Origin: Dyadobacter sp. SG02
GTDB lineage: Bacteria; Bacteroidota; Bacteroidia; Cytophagales; Spirosomataceae
Assembly (NCBI RefSeq): GCF_900109045.1
Contig: NZ_FNYL01000017.1
Location: forward strand, 1-64,000
DNA: 64,000 nt
Reading direction: 5' to 3'
Made by a program: the position numbers and the translations under genes. Positions 25,935 to 36,030 of the stretch are shown one piece after another. Within the stretch, counting starts at the first letter, position 1, and each line of letters starts with the position of its first letter. The notes under the pieces are model-generated. The model was not told the DNA's origin. It saw only the letters and a program-made list of their open reading frames with translations, and searched no databases.

Positions 25935-27131
25935 ATGGGAAGGGTTTTGGTGACCGGTATGGGTATGATTTCCGCCATTGGCAATAATGTGCGGGAAAAT
26001 CATGAGAGCTTGCGCATGGGGCGTTCGGGCATTGGTAAAGTAGCTTTTTTCGAATCGCACTACGCTTCGCAACTGCCGTTTGGCGAAGTGAAGCTGAGCA
26101 ACGATGAGCTGAAAGCATTACAGAAACTGGAAACCGCCAGTGGCTACACGCGTACCTGCCTGCTCGCGGACAAGGCTTTCGCCGAAGCCATTGCCGATGC
26201 AGCACTGACCCCAGGCCAGCTATCCTCGCTCGATACGGCGTTGATTTCCGCCAGCACGGTTGGAGGCATGTGCCTCACCGACCAGCTTTATGAAGACGCC
26301 AACCACAAATCGGAAGGCTCGGAATACCTCGAATCCTATGGCTGCTCGGCACATACATTGAAGCTGACGAAACGGTACCGCATTAAAGGATTTACCGATA
26401 CCATCAATACCGCCTGTTCGTCGTCTGCCAATGCCATTATGCTCGGCGCGCGGCTGATCCGCTCGGGAAGGGTTAAAAGGGCTATTGTAGGCGGTGTGGA
26501 TAGCCTGGCGAAATACACGGTGAATGGTTTTAATGCATTGAAAATATTGTCGGAGTCGCCCTGCAAGCCATTCGATATTAACCGCGACGGCCTGAACCTC
26601 GGTGAGGGGGCGGCTTACCTTGTGCTGGAAGCGGAAGAGCTGACGGCCGGAAAGAGCGTGTATGCGGAAATAGCCGGTTTTGGCAATGCAAACGACGCGC
26701 ACCATCCCTCGGCCATGTCCGACGAAGCTACGGGCGCGATCCGCTGCATGCGCGAAGCGATCCGTTCGGCAGGGATTGAAACTTCACAAATTGGGTACGT
26801 CAATGCGCACGGTACCGGCACGCAGAACAACGACCAGGTCGAGTTTTTCGGAATGGGGGAATTGTTCGACAGGATGCCGCCTTACAGTTCCACCAAATCA
26901 TTTACCGGGCATACTTTGGGTGCGGCAGGTGCTGTGGAGGCTATTTTCAGCATTCTGGGTATAGTTCATTCGGAGCTTTTTCCGGGCCTGAATGTGGCCG
27001 AGCCGATAAGCGGTCCGGAAAACGCGCCTGTTTCGGAATGGAAAGGCAACTATAACCTGCATTACGTGCTTTCCAATTCCTTCGGTTTCGGAGGGAACTG
27101 TACTTCGCTGGTTTTCGCCGGTGTAAATTAA
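25935..27131 (+). CDS. Beta-ketoacyl-ACP synthase (KAS I/II type)
   Basis: The 398-residue ketosynthase has an intact active site: Cys161 in TACSSSAN, His292 in NAHGTGT, Lys321 and His326 in [12 protein letters not shown]. It extends acyl chains on an ACP by decarboxylative condensation, probably on the ACP encoded just before. Only one KAS I/II is in the cluster and no chain-length factor is seen. The last codons overlap tail-to-tail by four bases with the stop of the convergent mutase gene, leaving no space for a terminator. Confidence 0.92.
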   Translation: MGRVLVTGMGMISAIGNNVRENHESLRMGRSGIGKVAFFESHYASQLPFGEVKLSNDELKALQKLETASGYTRTCLLADKAFAEAIADAALTPGQLSSLDTALISASTVGGMCLTDQLYEDANHKSEGSEYLESYGCSAHTLKLTKRYRIKGFTDTINTACSSSANAIMLGARLIRSGRVKRAIVGGVDSLAKYTVNGFNALKILSESPCKPFDINRDGLNLGEGAAYLVLEAEELTAGKSVYAEIAGFGNANDAHHPSAMSDEATGAIRCMREAIRSAGIETSQIGYVNAHGTGTQNNDQVEFFGMGELFDRMPPYSSTKSFTGHTLGAAGAVEAIFSILGIVHSELFPGLNVAEPISGPENAPVSEWKGNYNLHYVLSNSFGFGGNCTSLVFAGVN

Positions 27132-30049
27132 TCTTGCATCAGCTTGGTAAGTATCTCCTGTGCGGCCACTGAAATGACCGTTCCCGGGCCGAAAATGCCT
27201 TTTACACCCGCATCATACAGGAACTGGTAATCCTGCGCCGGGATCACACCTCCTGCAATCACCATAATATCGCCTCTGCCCAACTTTCCCAACTCGCCGA
27301 TCAGTTCCGGAATGAGCGTTTTATGCCCCGCCGCAAGGCTCGACGCGCCGATTACGTGCACATCGTTTTCAATGGCCTGCATGGCTACTTCCTGCGGCGT
27401 CTGGAACAATGGCGCAATGTCGACGTCGAACCCGAGATCGGCGAAGCTCGTCGCGATCACTTTTGCGCCCCGGTCGTGGCCGTCCTGGCCCATTTTAGCG
27501 ACCATCATCCGCGGCCTGCGGCCTTCCAGCCGGGCAAACTCGTCGGACATTTCGCGTGCACGCCGGAAGTTTTCGTCGTCCGAGACTTCCGTCCGGTAAA
27601 CACCTGAGACGGATCGGATAGTAGACTGGTACCGGCCAAATTCCTCTTCCATAGCATAAGAGATTTCCCCTAATGTAGCTCTTTTACGGGCTGCGTCAAC
27701 AGCCAATGCGAGCAGATTTGAATGCATATCCTTTCCGCCCGATTCCGTGCAGGCTCGGGTAATGCTTTGCAATGCTTCGCGTACCGCAGGTTCACTCCGG
27801 TTTCCGCGAATAGCGTCAAGCCGCGCGATTTGGGTGTCTCTTACAGCCGCATTGTCTATTTCAAGTATTTCAAATGACTGTTTCTCCGTCGTTTGATACC
27901 GGTTTACACCCACTACTACCTCCTTACCCGCATCGATCCGAGCCTGTTTACGGGCGGCGGCTTCCTCGATACGCATCTTGGGCAAACCGGTTTCAATCGC
28001 TTTCGTCATGCCGCCCAATGCTTCCACTTCTTCGATAAGTTGCCATGCCTTTTCGGCGAGTTGCGCGGTCAGATATTCTACATAATAGGAGCCGCCCCAC
28101 GGGTCGACAGCCTTGCAGAGATCTGTTTCGTTTTGGATAAAAAGCTGCGTGTCCCGGGCAATGCGGGCCGAAAAATCGGTGGGTAAGGCAATGGCCTCGT
28201 CGAAAGAATTGGTATGGAGCGACTGCGTGTGGCCCATTACCGCCGCCATAGCTTCGATGGTTGTTCGTGTAATGTTGTTGAAAGGCTCCTGCTCGGTGAG
28301 GCTGTAACCGCTTGTCTGGCAATGCGTGCGGAGCATGAGCGACTTTTCGTTCTGCGGGTCGAAACGCTTCACGATTTTGGCCCAAAGCATGCGCCCGGCG
28401 CGCATTTTGGCGATTTCCATGAAGTGATTCATGCCTATCCCCCAGAAAAATGATAACCGCGGTGCGAAATCGTCGATCGGAATACCGGCTGCGATTCCCG
28501 TGCGGATGTATTCGAGCCCGTCCGCGAGCGTGTATGCGAGCTCGATGTGCGCGGGCGCGCCCGCTTCGTGCATGTGATAACCGCTGATACTGATCGAGTT
28601 GAAGCGCGGCATATGTTGCGAGGCATAGGCAAAAATATCTCCTACAATGCGCATCGACGGCCCCGGCGGATAAATGTAGGTGTTGCGCACCATAAACTCT
28701 TTCAGGATGTCGTTCTGGATCGTTCCGGTAAGTTGCTCCGGCTGCACGCCCTGCTCTTCGGCAGCGACGATAAAAAAGGCCATTACCGGTATCACCGCAC
28801 CATTCATCGTCATCGATACCGACATTTGGTCGAGCGGTATCTGGTCGAAAAGCGTTTTCATATCTTCCACCGAGTCGATCGCCACACCGGCTTTGCCCAC
28901 ATCGCCGGTCACGCGCGGGTGGTCGGAGTCGTAGCCGCGGTGGGTAGCCAGGTCGAATGCCACGGAAAGGCCCTTTTGTCCGGCGGCGAGGTTACGGCGA
29001 TAGAATGCGTTGGACTCGGCGGCTGTCGAGAAACCGGCATATTGTCGGATCGTCCAGGGGCGTTCGAGGTACATGCTCGCGTAGGGCCCACGCAAAAATG
29101 GGGGAGTGCCCGCGCCGAACGCGAGGTGTCGGGCATCGGCGAGGTCGCTTTCGGTGAATAGGATTTTGAGGGAAATGCCTTCGGCGGTCTGAAATGTCGC
29201 CGGTTGACCGGTCTTTTGTTTCTTACCTCCGATTTTATCCATATTATTTTTGAAAACTTCATTGTCCGTCGTTTTCAAAAACGTTTCCCAGGCTGCGTTC
29301 GCCAGTTTCAAAGTCATATCTTCCAGCGCAAATGCCCCTGCGGCGGGATCGGCTACTTTGGCAAAGAGGCTTTCGTGTTCGAGGATGTAAGAAACATATG
29401 TGGCGAGCCGTTGCGCCATCGCATTATCTGCATTATCGAATGGCAGCACGGTAAGCGCATCGCATCCTCCGATGACAGCGCTCATGGCCTGAGCGGTAGC
29501 TCTGATCAGGTCGGTGTAATCCGCCGCATTTTCCTTGTATTCGATGAATGTCCGTGCGTGGATGAAGGTTATTGCGTCTTGGTCCGTCAATCCCAATGCC
29601 TGCGACAGTTTTCGCAATAAGTACCGTAGCGCCCGCATTTTGGCTATTTCAGTCAGGTACTGCGGACCGACAGGAACCGAAAATGTGGTTTGTTCAAATG
29701 TGTGTGCAGCCGATACGCCATTGGAATACCCATTTGAAAAAGAGACCAATGCTGCTACCAGTTGTGTCACGGGATCGGCACCTTGCAACTCGATCCGGAA
29801 TGGCCTGGATTCCATGGCAGGCGCTTCGTTCGCATTATGCCAGCCGGCGGTTTGCTTTTGGGCTTTCTGGATGTCTGCAACTGCCTCCCAATCTATTTCA
29901 TCAGCCGTGACGTAAGGTTTGAAATGCAGGCCCGGTGCAATTTCCCATGAATCGAACAGCCCCGTGCGGCCCTTCACCTCCTTCGCCGCCAGCTTTTCCC
30001 AGATGTTTTTATCCGACGGAAGAAATTCAGAAAAGAGGTTTAAAGGCAT
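27128..30049 (-). CDS. Methylmalonyl-CoA mutase, fused: condensed small-subunit domain plus full large subunit
   Basis: The 973-residue protein joins two parts. Residues 1-280 resemble the small subunit MutA with its middle removed: an N-terminal [16 protein letters not shown], then barrel C-terminal elements such as [17 protein letters not shown] and [13 protein letters not shown], but no cobalamin domain. From about 285 the complete large subunit follows: [40 protein letters not shown], and the B12 site DGHDRGAK with GG in VIAGG. It interconverts (R)-methylmalonyl-CoA and succinyl-CoA using adenosylcobalamin. In most bacteria the two subunits are separate genes. No meaB or epimerase gene is adjacent. 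Confidence 0.9.
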   Translation of the reverse strand: MPLNLFSEFLPSDKNIWEKLAAKEVKGRTGLFDSWEIAPGLHFKPYVTADEIDWEAVADIQKAQKQTAGWHNANEAPAMESRPFRIELQGADPVTQLVAALVSFSNGYSNGVSAAHTFEQTTFSVPVGPQYLTEIAKMRALRYLLRKLSQALGLTDQDAITFIHARTFIEYKENAADYTDLIRATAQAMSAVIGGCDALTVLPFDNADNAMAQRLATYVSYILEHESLFAKVADPAAGAFALEDMTLKLANAAWETFLKTTDNEVFKNNMDKIGGKKQKTGQPATFQTAEGISLKILFTESDLADARHLAFGAGTPPFLRGPYASMYLERPWTIRQYAGFSTAAESNAFYRRNLAAGQKGLSVAFDLATHRGYDSDHPRVTGDVGKAGVAIDSVEDMKTLFDQIPLDQMSVSMTMNGAVIPVMAFFIVAAEEQGVQPEQLTGTIQNDILKEFMVRNTYIYPPGPSMRIVGDIFAYASQHMPRFNSISISGYHMHEAGAPAHIELAYTLADGLEYIRTGIAAGIPIDDFAPRLSFFWGIGMNHFMEIAKMRAGRMLWAKIVKRFDPQNEKSLMLRTHCQTSGYSLTEQEPFNNITRTTIEAMAAVMGHTQSLHTNSFDEAIALPTDFSARIARDTQLFIQNETDLCKAVDPWGGSYYVEYLTAQLAEKAWQLIEEVEALGGMTKAIETGLPKMRIEEAAARKQARIDAGKEVVVGVNRYQTTEKQSFEILEIDNAAVRDTQIARLDAIRGNRSEPAVREALQSITRACTESGGKDMHSNLLALAVDAARKRATLGEISYAMEEEFGRYQSTIRSVSGVYRTEVSDDENFRRAREMSDEFARLEGRRPRMMVAKMGQDGHDRGAKVIATSFADLGFDVDIAPLFQTPQEVAMQAIENDVHVIGASSLAAGHKTLIPELIGELGKLGRGDIMVIAGGVIPAQDYQFLYDAGVKGIFGPGTVISVAAQEILTKLMQD

Positions 30050-30258
30050 GGGCTGATGGATTGATGAACAGTTCGCGGATTTGTGCTATTAGCAAAACTA
30101 CAAATTTTGGGACGTAAATAGGGGAGCGGAAACATCAAAACCGCTTCTGTAACCTTCTGGACACGATTACGCTCGCAATTTTATTTTTGGGTTTGCAGAT
30201 ACACTTTGCGACGATTAAATTGAATATCCGTTTCATCTGGAGAGATCAGGTATTTTTA

Positions 30259-30266
30259 TATCTTTG
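30259..30266 (+). promoter_or_regulatory. -7 promoter box for dnaA
   Basis: TATCTTTG matches TAnnTTTG and lies 45 bases before the favoured dnaA start. No good -33 element is seen at the expected distance. It is the best promoter candidate in the 225-base gap before dnaA, which otherwise shows no DnaA boxes. Confidence 0.4.
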
Positions 30267-30310
30267 CCGTCCTTTTGAAATATGATACTCAGAGTTTGGT
30301 AAATTATACA

Positions 30311-31738
30311 TTGGAAAGAATCAGCACAAATAGAGAGGTAGACCAGGTTTGGGATGCTTGCCTGCGGATTATTCAGCAGCACATTCCCGAGCAGAGTTTT
30401 AAGACGTGGTTTGAACCCATTCGTCCCCTAAAACTCTATGGTAAAGTACTTACCGTGCAGGTTCCCAGCCAGTTTTTCTACGAATGGCTGGAAGATAACT
30501 ATGTCAATCTGCTGAGAAAGGCGCTGGATTACGCGATTGGCCGCGACGGATTATTGGAATATTCCATTATTGTCGACACCGGTAACGAGAAGCACCAGCC
30601 GCTGACGATGAACGTCTCAACTCAGAAATCTCCAAATTATTCCAGACCGGATAATTTCTCGACCGACCCACGCATGGGGGCGAGCGTGAAGGAGAAAGAC
30701 CAGGATTCGCTGACGCTCGATACCTATCTGAACCCCAATTATTCGTTCGATAATTTCATCGAAGGAGACTGTAACAGGCTCGCCCGTTCGGCCGGTTTCG
30801 CGGTAGCGCAGCGCCCGGGGCTCACGTCGTTCAACCCGCTTATGATGTACGGGGGCGTAGGGCTCGGCAAGACGCACCTCGTGCAGGCCATCGGAAATTA
30901 CATTACCAACCATTACGAGAACAAGCTGGTACTATACGTTTCGTCTGAGAAATTTACAAACCAGTTCATCAACTCGATCCGGAACAATACGCTGCAAGAG
31001 TTTACCGATTTTTATATGAAGGTCGATGTGCTCGCGATCGACGACGTGCAGTTCTTGTCGGGTAAGGAAAAAACGCAGGATACATTCTTCCATATTTTCA
31101 ACCACCTGCATCAGCTCGGCAAGCAGATCATCATGACGAGTGACCGCCCGCCGCGTGAGCTGCAAGGCTTGCAGGACCGTTTGCTATCCCGCTTCAAATG
31201 GGGCCTCACGGCCGATTTGCAGGCACCGGATTTCGAAACGCGTATCGCGATCATCCAGAAAAAAATTCAGTCGGAAGGCATTTCGATCGATTACGATGTG
31301 ATCGAATACATTGCACATAGTGTGAACTCCAACGTGAGGGAGCTGGAAGGCGTGATCGTGTCATTGATGGCGCAGGCTTCGCTTACCCGCCGGAATATCG
31401 ATGTGGAACTGGCTAAAAACACGCTCCGCAACATCGTGATGAATGAGGACAAGGAGGTAACCATTGATACCATTCAGGAGATCATCGCCGATTATTTCCA
31501 GGTTTCTATCGCCGATCTGAAAAGCAAAAGCCGCAAAAAGGAAGTGGTTTACCCGCGTCAGCTAGCGATGTACCTCGCCAAGGAATACACCGATCTGCCG
31601 CTCAAATCCATCGGCTACCATTTCGGCGGCCGCGACCATAGTACGGTAATCCACTCGATTCAAAGCATTAACCTGCTTATGGACGAAACCCCGGACGTGG
31701 AAGAAACTTTGCAGAAGCTTCGCAGTTACTTTAAATAG
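30311..31738 (+). CDS. dnaA: Chromosomal replication initiator protein DnaA
   Basis: DnaA binds DnaA boxes at oriC and loads the replication machinery. Domain I ends with the conserved IPEQSFKTWFEPI. The AAA+ domain has Walker A GGVGLGKTH and Walker B LAIDDVQFLSG. Domain IV has the box-binding signature GGRDHSTVIHS. No ATG exists before domain I: the in-frame choices are TTG at 30275, 30296 and 30311. I take 30311 because the -7 box at 30259 would make 30275 almost leaderless. No dnaN or rpmH lies beside it and I find no cluster of TTATCCACA-like boxes, so oriC is not shown here. Confidence 0.93.
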   Translation: MERISTNREVDQVWDACLRIIQQHIPEQSFKTWFEPIRPLKLYGKVLTVQVPSQFFYEWLEDNYVNLLRKALDYAIGRDGLLEYSIIVDTGNEKHQPLTMNVSTQKSPNYSRPDNFSTDPRMGASVKEKDQDSLTLDTYLNPNYSFDNFIEGDCNRLARSAGFAVAQRPGLTSFNPLMMYGGVGLGKTHLVQAIGNYITNHYENKLVLYVSSEKFTNQFINSIRNNTLQEFTDFYMKVDVLAIDDVQFLSGKEKTQDTFFHIFNHLHQLGKQIIMTSDRPPRELQGLQDRLLSRFKWGLTADLQAPDFETRIAIIQKKIQSEGISIDYDVIEYIAHSVNSNVRELEGVIVSLMAQASLTRRNIDVELAKNTLRNIVMNEDKEVTIDTIQEIIADYFQVSIADLKSKSRKKEVVYPRQLAMYLAKEYTDLPLKSIGYHFGGRDHSTVIHSIQSINLLMDETPDVEETLQKLRSYFK

Positions 31739-31778
31739 GTTTTGACGTATCAATGTTCAGAACAATGCTCTGAACACC

Positions 31779-32813
31779 GTGTTACCGAAACCTGTCCTTC
31801 TCTCCCGGGCGCAAATCGATGCGCCAACCTGGGACAACCACATCCACCACAGCCGGCAATGTGTCATTTACGCATTAAGCTGGTACCTCGACATCGTCTG
31901 CGAAGATTGGCAGGCGCTCTTCTGGCCTTCCGCTACGGATTTCTCAATGGTTATGCCGCTGCCTGTCAGGCAGAAATTCGGCCGGCGTGTGTTGTACCAA
32001 CCGCTGTTTTGCCAGTATTTAGGCGTTTTTTCAAAACACGAATTGACGGCGGAGCAATGCGAGGCATTTCTTCAAGTTTTAGCAACCCTTTTTCCCTACA
32101 TTTCCAATTATTCATTCAATCCGGAGAACTTGGCGGTAATGGGCACGATTTGCCCGAAAGGCTTTGAAATGAAGGTATTTCAAACGCACTGGCTGCATTT
32201 AGAACGACCTTACGCCGAACTTTACGCAGGTTATACCAAAGACAGGAGGGCCAATATGAAAAGAAGTGCCCGCACAGATTGGCAAATCGTTGAATCAGAT
32301 GATTTTGAACCATTAATAGGACTCTTTGAAGGAAATCACGCGCAGGGCATTGGAAAGATTAGTACGAATGCGTACCAGATATTGAGAAGACTCGGAGAAG
32401 CGTGTATCGGAAATGATTGCGGCTACCTCGTGTATGCGTATGGAGGCACGCGCGTATGTGCGGGCATATTGCTCACGCGTTACCGCGGGCGAACGATTTA
32501 CCTGTTTAATGCTGCGAACAATGCAGGCCGGAAAGGAAATGCAAGAGCTGCAATGCTGGACGCTTATTTTTGCGAAAATGCGGGTACAAAGTCAGTTTTC
32601 GATTTTGAAAGCCCGGAGAAAGAATCTATCGTCGCTTATTATGCAGGATTTGGAGCGGTTGTAATGCCTTTTTACTGCGTCAGTCGCAATGCATTACCTT
32701 TTCCATTCAGGCAAATACAAAAGTTTCGCAAATGGCTGCTGATCAGAACCAGGCGATGTCTTTTTTCAGGCCTTTGTAGGATTTCAAATCCATTTCCAGC
32801 GAACCTATTTTAA
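31779..32813 (+). CDS. GNAT/FemAB-like acyltransferase domain protein
   Basis: The 344-residue protein looks like the BioF2/FemAB-type GNAT fold: a first half with an aromatic-rich start (SWYLDIVCEDWQALFWP), then YTKDRRANMKRS, and a second half with ARVCAGILL-like (TRVCAGILLTRYRGRTIYLF) and a DFESPEKESIVAYYAGFGA block. The substrate is unknown; relatives modify cell-wall or sugar amines. The start codon is GTG 31779, 41 bases after the dnaA stop. The last 71 bases overlap the end of the convergent DUF3108 gene. Confidence 0.68.
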   Translation: MLPKPVLLSRAQIDAPTWDNHIHHSRQCVIYALSWYLDIVCEDWQALFWPSATDFSMVMPLPVRQKFGRRVLYQPLFCQYLGVFSKHELTAEQCEAFLQVLATLFPYISNYSFNPENLAVMGTICPKGFEMKVFQTHWLHLERPYAELYAGYTKDRRANMKRSARTDWQIVESDDFEPLIGLFEGNHAQGIGKISTNAYQILRRLGEACIGNDCGYLVYAYGGTRVCAGILLTRYRGRTIYLFNAANNAGRKGNARAAMLDAYFCENAGTKSVFDFESPEKESIVAYYAGFGAVVMPFYCVSRNALPFPFRQIQKFRKWLLIRTRRCLFSGLCRISNPFPANLF

Positions 32814-33549
32814 GATCTACTTCCGCTTTCAACGGAATTTTGTTGGAATCGTCGGAAATCCAAAGCGCCATTGGTTCTTCGCCTTTGAAGAATTTGTTGG
32901 TAGGGATTTGCGGGGACAGCCGCAATACTTTGCTTTTGCCAAACTTGGTTTTGATCACGTCCCTGCCCACATAACGCACACGCAACTTGTAAACCTCGCC
33001 GTCGAAAAAGGTAGGAACTTCGATGATCTCGCCTTCGCGGACCTTATCAAAATTGATGGTACGCAGGAAAAAATAGCCGCTGATAATATCGTGGATGTTG
33101 TTGGGGACATTGTAAGTTTTGCTTTCGTCCTTCACATTGGAAACGGCCTGGTCTTTATTGTGGTTGAAATAAACCGTTTCTTCCTTGCGGTACTTATTTT
33201 CCTGGATCTGCCGCTCGAACATATGCGGGAGAATAGCCGTGGTGTCAATGTATGACCGCCAGGTGTCGCGCACGCGGGATATGAGGTCGAACGCGCCGAC
33301 CGTGCGGCCGATTACATTTACCCGGTAGCACGGGCGGCTGTTGATCATCGAGACGGCTCTGCTAACCTCCACCTTCGCCTCGGCGGCATTGATGAACCCG
33401 TAATGCACGCGGTACTCGACACGCTCGCCGGTGCCGAAACTTTTGTTATGCACTACGCGGTCCATTTCCGTGCTCTCTTCAAACTGGCGGAAAGAGAATA
33501 GCAATGCAAATGTCGAAATGGCTAATAGTAATGTGTACGATTTTTTCAT
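32743..33549 (-). CDS. DUF3108 domain-containing protein
   Basis: This 268-residue protein has a signal peptide or anchor (SYTLLLAISTFALLFSF) and a beta-rich body of the DUF3108 family: GERVEYRVHYGFINAAEAKV near the start, YVGRDVIKTKFGKSKVLRL later, and PMALWISDDSNKIPLK towards the end. The family is periplasmic and of unknown function in Bacteroidota. It follows the aminopeptidase gene by 12 bases on the same strand, so the two are probably co-transcribed. Its 3' end overlaps the GNAT-like gene on the other strand. Confidence 0.82.
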   Translation of the reverse strand: MKKSYTLLLAISTFALLFSFRQFEESTEMDRVVHNKSFGTGERVEYRVHYGFINAAEAKVEVSRAVSMINSRPCYRVNVIGRTVGAFDLISRVRDTWRSYIDTTAILPHMFERQIQENKYRKEETVYFNHNKDQAVSNVKDESKTYNVPNNIHDIISGYFFLRTINFDKVREGEIIEVPTFFDGEVYKLRVRYVGRDVIKTKFGKSKVLRLSPQIPTNKFFKGEEPMALWISDDSNKIPLKAEVDLKIGSLEMDLKSYKGLKKDIAWF

Positions 33550-33561
33550 GCTAAATAAACA

Positions 33562-34599
33562 TTACAGGGAAGGGTATTGGCCCTTTAAATGGTTCAGGTA
33601 TCGTTTCAAATCCCCTCCAAACTTAGTTTCAAATTCCTGCCTGAAAGTGTCCTGTTTCGACTTGTAGGTCAGGTAGCTGATAAAGTAAGCATTATTGGGA
33701 AGTTTTCCGTCGGGCCAGCGGTTTTTGTTTGTTAACGTACGCTTGCCTGATAGAAGTGTATCCGTATCGCTGACGATATCCATGATCAATCTGGCCTTCA
33801 ATGTATCCCGTTGCTGATTTGGAGCCGGGTTTGGCCCGAATGTCTTATAAAGACTATCCAACCGCTCTGCACCCCTAAGCATGTGCTGCGAATAGGCGTC
33901 ATTATATCTTTTGGAATACTCGTACTGGCGCATTTGCTCTGAATCGGCGCCGTATTTGTATCTCAAAAAGCGGATAGCCCCTTGATCCCCTACAAAACTG
34001 GCCAGGTTTTCATTGAGTTCCAGGTTGTTTTTTACAAAAAGCGTACCATGTGTAAGCTCGTGCAATATCAGGTTGGCGAGGCTGCCGTCGCGTCGGCGGA
34101 GCATGCTCGACAGGATCGGGTCTTTCAAATATCCGAGCGTCGACCAGGCGGATACTTCTCCGATATCGGTGTCTAGTCCCTTATCTATCAGTGCTTTTTC
34201 TTCGGCAACAGCGCGGGTTGAATCGAAATAGCCTTTGTAGGGGAATGTGCCGACGATGGGGAAATGCCATTGGTGCGGCGCTACTTTATAGCGTTCGGAG
34301 GCGGTAATGAGCCAAATAAGCGGTCGACCGTGCTGATTGTAGAACGTCGTATAATTATCCGACGGCGTCAGCCCCAGCGAATCGACACCGAATTTCTTGA
34401 TCTCCTGAATGAGGCGAATCCTCACTTTGAGGGAATCGGGAAACGTTTTGTCGGCCAGCACATCTTTGACCTCTTCCACCTGCATAAGTATGCCAATTTG
34501 TCCTTTGGCCTGCAAGAATGCGTAAGTGAGCACATCCCTTTGCCAGATCCCGAGCAGTACTACGACGGCCAGCAGGGTAAGCAATATCTTTTTGATCAC
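33562..34599 (-). CDS. Predicted zinc aminopeptidase (PF10023-like, COG4324)
   Basis: The 345-residue protein has an N-terminal membrane anchor (IKKILLTLLAVVVLLGIW) and a zinc-metalloprotease motif HELTH in LILHELTHGTLF, followed by NENLASFVG with the third-ligand Glu. SAWSTLGYLKDPILSSML is typical of the predicted aminopeptidase family. I chose GTG 34599 because the upstream in-frame TTG (34665) overlaps a -7 promoter box on the same strand. Substrate and location of the active domain (periplasm) are inferred. Confidence 0.75.
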   Translation of the reverse strand: MIKKILLTLLAVVVLLGIWQRDVLTYAFLQAKGQIGILMQVEEVKDVLADKTFPDSLKVRIRLIQEIKKFGVDSLGLTPSDNYTTFYNQHGRPLIWLITASERYKVAPHQWHFPIVGTFPYKGYFDSTRAVAEEKALIDKGLDTDIGEVSAWSTLGYLKDPILSSMLRRRDGSLANLILHELTHGTLFVKNNLELNENLASFVGDQGAIRFLRYKYGADSEQMRQYEYSKRYNDAYSQHMLRGAERLDSLYKTFGPNPAPNQQRDTLKARLIMDIVSDTDTLLSGKRTLTNKNRWPDGKLPNNAYFISYLTYKSKQDTFRQEFETKFGGDLKRYLNHLKGQYPSL

Positions 34600-34662
34600 A
34601 ATTTCAATGTTAAATGAGCGCAGCGTCCCGGAACGGCTGCGGATGTACGCTGTTATTGTCTG

Positions 34663-34670
34663 CAAAATTA
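34663..34670 (-). promoter_or_regulatory. -7 promoter box for the aminopeptidase gene
   Basis: Read on the minus strand this is TAATTTTG, matching TAnnTTTG, with a TTTA about 21 bases upstream. It overlaps the TTG at 34665 and so rules that start out. The gene would have a 5' leader of about 55 bases. Confidence 0.45.
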
Positions 34671-34775
34671 GGCAATTGGCGGATATTTAAATCCTGAAAA
34701 CCAAAGCTTCACGGCCGTTTAATAATCAGGTCTGTCCGCTTGCCTATCGCTATTTTTGAAGTTCTTTTGCAAACG

Positions 34776-34798
34776 CCCGAAAATGCGAAAATTTCGGG
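34776..34798. promoter_or_regulatory. Palindromic operator candidate upstream of recA
   Basis: CCCGAAA (34776-34782) and TTTCGGG (34792-34798) form a perfect inverted repeat with a nine-base A-rich spacer. It lies 148 bases before the recA start, in the gap shared with the divergent aminopeptidase gene. Its symmetry suits a dimeric repressor, but no known Bacteroidota SOS box was matched. Confidence 0.4.
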
Positions 34799-34945
34799 GA
34801 AAATTAAGTTTTTACTCAAAATCCGGGTTGTTGTTCTAGTGGGAATTAGCTATTTTTACAAAACAATAAAGACCCATTTACGAGCGGTTTTTGTCCTGCA
34901 AAAGCCGCTTTTTTATGTACCAACCAAATTACTGTTACCATTTTT

Positions 34946-36013
34946 ATGGCACAAGCAACAACAGATAAAGACAACAAACTAAAAGCGTTACAGACCACGC
35001 TCGAAAAGCTCGACAAGACTTACGGAAAAGGTACTGTAATGCGTCTGAGCGACACCAAAGTATTAGATATTCCGGTGATTTCGACCGGTTCATTGGGTCT
35101 TGACCTTGCGCTTGGCGTAGGCGGTGTTCCCCGCGGCCGTATCGTGGAGATCTACGGACCTGAATCGTCGGGTAAAACCACGTTGTCGATGCATTGCATC
35201 GCCGAGGCGCAGAAAAAAGGCGGCCTTGCGGCATTCATCGATGCGGAACATGCATTTGACAGACTTTACGCGGAGAAGCTCGGTATCGACACGAGCAACC
35301 TCCTTATTTCACAGCCCGACAGCGGTGAGCAGGCACTCGAAATTGCCGAGCACCTGATCAGCTCCGGCGCGGTGGATATTATCGTGATCGACTCAGTAGC
35401 TGCATTGGTACCACGCGCCGAACTCGAAGGCGAAATGGGCGACAGCAAAATGGGTTTGCAGGCACGTCTGATGTCACAAGCGCTGCGTAAACTGACGGGT
35501 GTAATCAACAAAACAGGATGCTGCTGTATCTTCATCAACCAGCTTCGTGAGAAGATCGGTGTGATGTTCGGTAACCCTGAGACAACTACCGGCGGTAATG
35601 CATTGAAATATTACGCATCCGTGCGTCTGGATATCCGCCGCGTAGGCCAGATCAAGGAAAGCGCCGACGCGATCCTGGGTAACCGTACGCGTGTTAAAGT
35701 CGTTAAAAACAAAGTAGCGCCCCCATTCAAAGTGGTGGAATTCGATATCATGTACGGCGAAGGTATTTCCAAAGTAGGGGAGATTATCGACCTAGCGGTG
35801 GAACTTGAAATCGTGAAAAAATCGGGTTCATGGTTTAGCTACGATGGAAATCGTCTGGGCCAGGGCCGCGACGCCGTGAAAGCATTGATCAAAGACAATC
35901 CTGAGCTGATGGAAGAGCTGGAAGGCAAAATCCGCGGCCAGGTGACTACCGATCCCGATCTATTAATCGACACCAGCGAGCCTAATGTTGCCGACGACGG
36001 TGCTCCGGAATAA
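34946..36013 (+). CDS. recA: Recombinase RecA
   Basis: RecA forms filaments on single-stranded DNA for homologous recombination and SOS signalling. The 355-residue protein has Walker [10 protein letters not shown], Walker [14 protein letters not shown], loop segments with [20 protein letters not shown], and [21 protein letters not shown]. The C-terminal tail is acidic, as usual. The unusual CCC run in [12 protein letters not shown] does not affect known catalytic residues. A bidirectional terminator follows 17 bases after its stop. Confidence 0.98.
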   Translation: MAQATTDKDNKLKALQTTLEKLDKTYGKGTVMRLSDTKVLDIPVISTGSLGLDLALGVGGVPRGRIVEIYGPESSGKTTLSMHCIAEAQKKGGLAAFIDAEHAFDRLYAEKLGIDTSNLLISQPDSGEQALEIAEHLISSGAVDIIVIDSVAALVPRAELEGEMGDSKMGLQARLMSQALRKLTGVINKTGCCCIFINQLREKIGVMFGNPETTTGGNALKYYASVRLDIRRVGQIKESADAILGNRTRVKVVKNKVAPPFKVVEFDIMYGEGISKVGEIIDLAVELEIVKKSGSWFSYDGNRLGQGRDAVKALIKDNPELMEELEGKIRGQVTTDPDLLIDTSEPNVADDGAPE

Positions 36014-36030
36014 GCATTAGAAAGCATATG

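Larger units (their letters stand above)
12570..27131. other. Flexirubin/dialkylresorcinol-type biosynthetic gene cluster (core or part)
   Basis: A divergent PPTase gene and sixteen plus-strand genes with small gaps or overlaps make up the region. Known flexirubin logic needs an aryl-polyene acid made on an ACP and a dialkylresorcinol made by DarA/DarB, joined by an ester. Here I see PPTase, C45 hydrolase, AMP ligase, methyltransferase, DarA, DarB, BtrH-like acyltransferase, ABC exporter, ACP and one ketosynthase. No ketoreductase, dehydratase, chain-length factor, tyrosine ammonia-lyase or MMPL transporter gene is present, so the cluster is either split in the genome or makes a different product. 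Confidence 0.75.

Noticed and set aside
30050-30310. Replication origin before dnaA
   Set aside because: No cluster of TTATCCACA-like boxes and no AT-rich unwinding element could be found, and dnaN is not adjacent.
34740-34982. Small plus-strand frame of 80 codons before recA
   Set aside because: It overlaps the recA start in another frame and has no supporting signal; the region is better explained as a regulatory gap.
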